Source: Clostridiales bacterium UBA1701
Lineage (GTDB): Bacteria > Bacillota > Clostridia > Oscillospirales > Oscillospiraceae
Length of the DNA: 9,785 nt
Assembly (NCBI GenBank): GCA_002320035.1
Contig: DCJL01000010.1
Span: 1 to 9,785 of the forward strand
Reading direction: 5' to 3'
Part shown: piece after piece, positions 6,803 to 9,785 of the stretch
How positions within the stretch are numbered: the stretch's first letter is position 1
Layout of the letters: every line of letters begins with the position of its first letter
The notes under the pieces: model-generated
Seen by the model: the letters and a program-made list of their open reading frames with translations, nothing else
The model's database searches: none
Told to the model about the DNA's origin: nothing
Program-made: the position numbers and the translations under genes

Positions 6803-7933
6803 GTGAAAAAAATCCGCGCCCTTGCCGGGGTGCTGCTCTTTGTCCTGGCGCTTTCCGCCTTTCCGCTGGTCATGCTTTTTACGCCGGACAGGAGCTTTTC
6901 CGAAAATGAAAACCGGTATTTGAGCCAAAAGCCCCAATTCAGCGTCTCCCGGCTGATGAGCGGAGAATTTATGGAGGACATGGAAAAATATTTGGATGAC
7001 CAGTTCCCCCTGCGGAATTTCTGGACGGCGGCGAAGTCGGAGCTGCTGCTCCTCTCCGGCAGCCGGGAGATAAACGGCGTTTACTGGGGGGCTGAGGGAT
7101 ATCTCATCGAGCGCTGGGCTCCGGAGAACTTTGACGAGACCCTTCTGCGGGAAAACATTGCCGCCGTCGAGACCCTTGGTGAGAGCCGCTCCATGCCGGT
7201 CAGCCTTATCCCCGTGCCCACGGCGGGGCTGATTTTAGAGGAGAAGCTGCCGGAGGGCGCGCCGATGTTCGACCAGGACCTGGCCCTTGCGCTTGTGGGA
7301 AAAGAGTTCTCCGGCTGCCTTGTCGACCTGCGGGAAGTATATTCGGGCGAACATACCAGGCAGCTTTATTACCGCAGTGACCATCACTGGACAAGCTATG
7401 CCGCCCTGCTGGCCTATTGCCAGTGGCGCGGGCAGCTTGGGGAGAATATCCGGCCCGGGGATTTTTATTCCAGCACGCTGACCGACTCGTTCAGGGGTTC
7501 GCTTTACTCGAAAGTGCTGAGTCCCCGCTGCCGGGCGGACGGCATAGAGCTGTACGAAAGGCCCGGCGGAGGGGAGTACAGCGTCAGCTATCATTTCGGC
7601 AAAACCGAAAGCGCCAGCCTCTACGCGCCGGAACGCCTGGAGGAAAAGGACAAATACCGCTTCTTCATGGATGGGAACCACCCGGAGCTGACAATAAGCA
7701 CGTCCGTCAAAAACGGGAAGCACCTGCTGGTCTTGAAGGACTCCTTCGCAAACTGTTTCATTCCCTTTCTCACAGAGGATTACGAGACAATCCATGTGGT
7801 CGACCCCCGCTACTTCAAGCAGAGCCTTGCGGACTATATGGACGAAAAGAATATAAACGAATGTCTCGTTCTATGCAGCCTCCAGAATCTCTGTCAGTCG
7901 GAGGCGCTCTGCGCACTGCTCGATTCGCAGTGA
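6803..7933 (+). CDS. DHHW-motif protein (AlgX/AlgJ-like SGNH-fold acyltransfer partner)
   Basis: A 376-residue exported or membrane-anchored protein with a basic start and a single hydrophobic segment (about 7-26). FTPDRSFSENENRYLSQKPQFS (28-49, split by Pro) and YLDDQFPLRNFW are typical of the DHHW family. YRSDHHWTSYAA carries Asp193-His194-His195-Trp196; with LLVLKDSFANCF (Ser314) it matches the split SGNH catalytic triad of AlgX and AlgJ, where DHHW supplies Asp and His and a later DSF supplies Ser. Those proteins acetylate alginate in the periplasm together with the MBOAT AlgI. The gene starts at GTG (6803) with a perfect AGGAGG (6789-6794) eight bases upstream, 12 bases after the MBOAT gene. 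The serine block is KDSF rather than the more common GDSF. It closes the operon; the next 220 bases lead to a terminator-like hairpin. Confidence 0.9.
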   Translation: MKKIRALAGVLLFVLALSAFPLVMLFTPDRSFSENENRYLSQKPQFSVSRLMSGEFMEDMEKYLDDQFPLRNFWTAAKSELLLLSGSREINGVYWGAEGYLIERWAPENFDETLLRENIAAVETLGESRSMPVSLIPVPTAGLILEEKLPEGAPMFDQDLALALVGKEFSGCLVDLREVYSGEHTRQLYYRSDHHWTSYAALLAYCQWRGQLGENIRPGDFYSSTLTDSFRGSLYSKVLSPRCRADGIELYERPGGGEYSVSYHFGKTESASLYAPERLEEKDKYRFFMDGNHPELTISTSVKNGKHLLVLKDSFANCFIPFLTEDYETIHVVDPRYFKQSLADYMDEKNINECLVLCSLQNLCQSEALCALLDSQ

Positions 7934-8029
7934 GCGGCTCCTCCGCCGCCTCATGAGATTTACACTTGCCGCTGCACGATGGACACAGGAGAAAAAGAGG
8001 AGATTAAGGCCGAGCCGAGGATGATGTGT

Positions 8030-8107
8030 GCGCACGGCCCCGCGACCCTCCATAAAATCCTCCGGCCACCGCTCCGCAAACTCCCAGCCATCGCACAGAC
8101 TTATCAT
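8030..8107 (-). pseudogene. Possible N-terminal remnant of a glycoside hydrolase family 2 gene
   Basis: Read on the minus strand from ATG at 8107, the first 26 residues contain ISLCDGWEF, three residues, then W and F at intervals. This resembles the conserved start of GH2 sugar-binding domains (SLN.GW.F, then W and F). The similarity ends at AVR (8030). The next residues expected in the family (roughly LPHT) appear as AHT in another frame, which would fit a frameshift, but nothing further downstream matches. There is no ribosome binding site upstream. This is a pattern-recognition guess on a very short stretch. Confidence 0.2.
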
Positions 8108-8154
8108 ATGCCGTTCTCATCGGTTTTTTTGAGTTTATCATTAATAATATGCGC

Positions 8155-8201
8155 AAGCAAGCCGCACTTTCCGAATTTCCGGACAGCACGGCTTGTTTAT
8201 T
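8155..8201 (+). terminator. Terminator-like hairpin at the end of the envelope operon, possibly bidirectional
   Basis: Positions 8155-8174 fold back on 8179-8198 with a loop at 8175-8178. The base of the stem (CAAGCCG with CGGCTTG) is perfect; wobbles and one mismatch occur above. On the plus strand it is followed by the moderately T-rich TTTATT, as for an intrinsic terminator. On the minus strand it follows the metK stop by about 45 bases but is not followed by a T run. Confidence 0.55.
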
Positions 8202-8242
8202 CTCACTATGGGGCGAGGCGGGAAAATACGCCGGGGATCAGA

Positions 8243-9424
8243 TCACTTTACCGCGGCCAGCAGGGCCTCGGCGCGGTCGGTTTTTTCCCAGGCCACGCCC
8301 AGCTCCTCCCTGCCCATGTGGCCGTAGGCGGCCAGCTTTCTGTAAATGGGGCGGCGGAGGTCCAGATCCCGGATGATGGCGCTGGGCCGGAAGTCAAAGA
8401 CCTTCTGCACGGCCCGGCTGATGACATCCTCGGCCACCTTGCCGGTACCGAAGGTTTCAACCAGGACGGAGACGGGGCTCGCCACGCCGATGGCGTAGGC
8501 CAGCTCAATCTGGCATCGCCGGGCCAGACCCGCGGCCACAACGTTCTTGGCGGCCCAGCGGGCGGCGTAGGCGGCGGAGCGGTCGACCTTGGTGGGGTCT
8601 TTGCCGGAGAAGGCGCCGCCGCCGTGGGGGGCGCTGCCGCCGTAGGTGTCCACAATGATCTTGCGCCCGGTAAGGCCGGAGTCTCCCTGCGGGCCGCCGA
8701 TGACAAAGCGGCCGGTGGGGTTGACGAAGTATTTGGTATTTTCGTCCAGCAGCCCGGCGGGGACGGTGGGCTTCACAACAAGCTCGATCATGTCCCGGCG
8801 GATCTGTTCCAGCTCCGCATCGGGGGCGTGCTGGGTGGAGATAACGACGGCGTCCACCCGAACAGGGCGGCGCTGCTCGTCATACTCCACGGTGACCTGG
8901 GTCTTGCCATCGGGCCGGAGGTAGTCCACAAGGCCGGTCTTGCGGACTTCGGTCAGGCGCTTTGCCAGCTTGTGGGACAGAGAAATGGCCAGAGGCATAA
9001 GCTCGGGTGTCTCGTCGCAGGCGTAGCCAAACATCATGCCCTGATCCCCGGCGCCGTGCTGCAGCTCGTCGTAGGTCCCGGCCTTGGCCTCCAGGGACTT
9101 GTCCACGCCCAGCGCGATGTCGCCGGACTGCTCGTCAATATTGGTGATGATGCCGCAGGTATCGCAGTCAAAGCCGTATTTGGCCCGGTCGTAGCCGATT
9201 TCCCGGATGACCTGGCGGGTGATTTTGGGAATGTCCACATAGCAGCTCGTGCTTATCTCGCCCATGATGTGCACGAGACCGGTGGAAACGGTGGTCTCGC
9301 AGGCCACGCGGCCGTTGGGGTCCTGCTCAAGTATGGCGTCCAGCACCGCGTCGGAGATCTGGTCGCAGATTTTATCGGGATGCCCCTCGGTAACGGATTC
9401 CGAAGTAAAGAAATAATGGCTCAT
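8243..9424 (-). CDS. metK: S-adenosylmethionine synthetase (methionine adenosyltransferase)
   Basis: MetK makes S-adenosylmethionine from methionine and ATP, releasing phosphate and pyrophosphate; it is a cytoplasmic tetramer. The protein has 393 residues, the usual bacterial length (about 380-400). All signatures are visible: SESVTEGHPDKICDQISDA with the ATP/Mg site GHPDK at 14-18, the methionine/ATP loop GAGDQGMMFGYA at 124-135, and the P-loop-like GGGAFSGKDPTKVDRSAAYA in the C-terminal third. The C-terminus has the normal REELGVAWEKTD pattern, and nothing is truncated. The ATG at 9424 follows AGGAGG (9433-9438) with eight bases between. A SAM-I riboswitch and an intrinsic terminator lie just upstream, so the product represses its own synthesis. 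The gene converges on the envelope operon and forms its own transcription unit. A long plus-strand frame across this gene is an antisense shadow. Confidence 0.99.
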   Translation of the reverse strand: MSHYFFTSESVTEGHPDKICDQISDAVLDAILEQDPNGRVACETTVSTGLVHIMGEISTSCYVDIPKITRQVIREIGYDRAKYGFDCDTCGIITNIDEQSGDIALGVDKSLEAKAGTYDELQHGAGDQGMMFGYACDETPELMPLAISLSHKLAKRLTEVRKTGLVDYLRPDGKTQVTVEYDEQRRPVRVDAVVISTQHAPDAELEQIRRDMIELVVKPTVPAGLLDENTKYFVNPTGRFVIGGPQGDSGLTGRKIIVDTYGGSAPHGGGAFSGKDPTKVDRSAAYAARWAAKNVVAAGLARRCQIELAYAIGVASPVSVLVETFGTGKVAEDVISRAVQKVFDFRPSAIIRDLDLRRPIYRKLAAYGHMGREELGVAWEKTDRAEALLAAVK

Positions 9425-9453
9425 GTTTTTATCCTCCTTGAAAGTATTTTTAC

Positions 9454-9486
9454 AAAAAACAAACGCCCCGCCAGCCGACGGAGCGC
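9454..9486 (-). terminator. Riboswitch-controlled intrinsic terminator (metK leader)
   Basis: On the minus strand a nine-pair stem (9485-9477 with 9472-9464, two G-U pairs) with a four-base loop is followed by TTTGTTTTTT. It sits between the SAM-I aptamer and the metK ribosome binding site, as expected for a transcription-terminating expression platform. I could not trace the alternative antiterminator pairing with certainty. Confidence 0.85.
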
Positions 9487-9508
9487 GTAAAGAATTTCTG
9501 CATCAAAG

Positions 9509-9600
9509 CCTCATCTCTCGTTTCACCGCCGGATTTGGCACCTTGCTTGCGCAGGTTGCCGGGTTTCACAGGGCCGTTCCCTCCACCACTCTTGATAAGG
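9509..9600 (-). promoter_or_regulatory. SAM-I (S-box) riboswitch aptamer
   Basis: On the minus strand the conserved S-box order is complete. P1 is CCTTATC (9600-9594) pairing with GATGAGG (9515-9509). The kink-turn/P2 core follows as AAGAGTGGTGGAGGGA, then GGCCCTGTGAAACCCGGCAA and ACC. The P3-P4 part has GGTGCCAAATCC, and GGTGAAACGAGAGATGAGG closes the aptamer. SAM binding in this class stabilises P1 and lets the downstream terminator form, switching metK off. Position and orientation before a SAM synthetase gene agree. Confidence 0.97.
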
Positions 9601-9619
9601 TGTTAAATTTTACGCTGTA

Positions 9620-9647
9620 ATTATATCAGTAAATTTCCTGTTGTCAA
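9620..9647 (-). promoter_or_regulatory. Consensus sigma-A promoter of the metK riboswitch transcript
   Basis: On the minus strand a perfect TTGACA (9642-9647), a 16-base spacer and a perfect TATAAT (9620-9625). Transcription should begin near 9613, a few bases before the riboswitch P1 stem. Both hexamers match consensus exactly, so basal strength should be high and control left to the riboswitch. Confidence 0.93.
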
Positions 9648-9685
9648 GAGCTTTTTGCACCGGGGAATTTTTTTAGAAATGTAGG

Positions 9686-9694
9686 TGTTACAAT
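9686..9694 (+). promoter_or_regulatory. Possible extended -10 promoter, divergent from metK
   Basis: TGTTACAAT fits an extended -10 (TGn followed by TACAAT, 5/6 to consensus). The -35 position, around 9666-9671, is only T-rich. Transcription would begin near 9701 and run out of the window. Confidence 0.28.
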
Positions 9695-9735
9695 GAAGTG
9701 TGACAGGGACAGAAAAAAAGGATAGCGAATAGAGA

Positions 9736-9784
9736 GTACCTGTGTTAAGGTTGAGTTGCTCAGACAAAACCGAAAGGCAGGTGT
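9736..9784 (+). other. Possible structured RNA leader at the window edge
   Basis: TACCTG (9737-9742) can pair with CAGGTG (9778-9783). The enclosed part can form GGTT/AACC and TTGAG/CTCAG helices plus a CC-GAAA-GG mini-loop. No coding frame is evident after 9660. I do not recognise the RNA class, and the window ends before its identity could be settled. It may be the start of a riboswitch, T-box leader or simply chance pairing. Confidence 0.2.
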
Positions 9785-9785
9785 A

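Larger units (their letters stand above)
7934..8242. other. Intergenic region without an intact gene
   Basis: About 310 bases between the DHHW gene and metK, which converge. Open frames on both strands are short and lack good ribosome binding sites. It holds a possible GH2 gene remnant on the minus strand (8030-8107), a T7 run at 8124-8130 preceded only by a 3-4 bp CCG/CGG stem, and a longer hairpin at 8155-8198. I see no tRNA, CRISPR or insertion-sequence structure. Confidence 0.7.

Noticed and set aside
5384..7933. D-alanylation (dlt) system for teichoic acids
   Set aside because: The MBOAT and DHHW proteins are DltB- and DltD-like in broad fold only. There is no dltA ligase or dltC carrier gene, and the DHHW/DSF triad fits AlgX/AlgJ better.
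8113..8130. CCG-TTCTCAT-CGG followed by seven T as a terminator
   Set aside because: The stem has only three to four pairs, too weak for an intrinsic terminator on its own. The longer hairpin at 8155-8198 is preferred, although the T run may add to pausing.
7979..9490. A 503-codon plus-strand open frame, the longest in the window
   Set aside because: It lies antisense over metK, has no ribosome binding site, and its Gly/Val/His-rich composition is the mirror of a GC-rich metK codon pattern. The minus-strand frame has every MetK signature.
9736..9785. c-di-GMP-I, T-box or M-box riboswitch at the window end
   Set aside because: Fragments such as AAACCGAAAGG, AGAGAG and GTTAAGGTTGAG recall these classes, but none of the longer conserved cores is present before the window ends.
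1..9785. CRISPR array, prophage, insertion sequence or tRNA gene
   Set aside because: No regularly spaced repeats, transposase, integrase or tRNA-like cloverleaf was seen anywhere in the window.

Overview
The window looks like a chromosomal segment from a GC-rich Clostridia bacterium (Bacillota, probably Oscillospiraceae-like). The reasons are strong AGGAGG ribosome binding sites, Rho-independent terminators, a SAM-I riboswitch before metK, a DUF4358 lipoprotein, and an ECF sigma / RsiV-type anti-sigma pair. The genus-level placement is inference.

Layout. (1) 1-1060: end of a translation-factor operon, with the gene for EF-Ts (tsf) and a strong terminator. (2) 1097-1870: a HpcH/HpaI-family class II aldolase, apparently a single-gene unit. 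It converges on (3) 1934-2521 (minus), a small flavodoxin-fold oxidoreductase with a cysteine cluster. A perfect 25-bp inverted repeat serves as a shared bidirectional terminator between them. (4) 2685-7933: six tightly spaced plus-strand genes forming one cell-envelope operon: membrane-anchored SGNH/GDSL-type hydrolase, DUF4358 lipoprotein, ECF sigma factor, RsiV-like anti-sigma factor (DUF3298), MBOAT O-acyltransferase, and DHHW (AlgX/AlgJ-like) protein. Gaps are 12, 7, -4, 2 and 12 bases. (5) 7934-8242: about 310 bases with no convincing intact gene. They hold a terminator-like hairpin and a possible decayed remnant of a glycoside hydrolase family 2 gene. (6) 8243-9424 (minus): metK, S-adenosylmethionine synthetase. 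Its leader has a consensus sigma-A promoter, a SAM-I (S-box) aptamer and an intrinsic terminator. (7) 9660-9785: a divergent region that may start another plus-strand transcript with a structured leader, cut by the window edge.

How the genes work together. The MBOAT and DHHW pair has the architecture of export-type O-acylation machines: a membrane acyl carrier/transferase plus an extracytoplasmic SGNH-like partner (AlgI with AlgJ/AlgX, PatA/PatB). The sigma/anti-sigma pair resembles SigV/RsiV, which in Bacillus subtilis senses lysozyme and sits in an operon with the peptidoglycan O-acetyltransferase OatA. The most interesting hypothesis is therefore a lysozyme- or envelope-stress-sensing operon that controls O-acylation of a surface polymer. 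Here an MBOAT plus DHHW module would stand in for OatA, with a second SGNH hydrolase and a lipoprotein as accessories. The arrangement is visible in the sequence. The signal, acceptor polymer and acyl group are inference.
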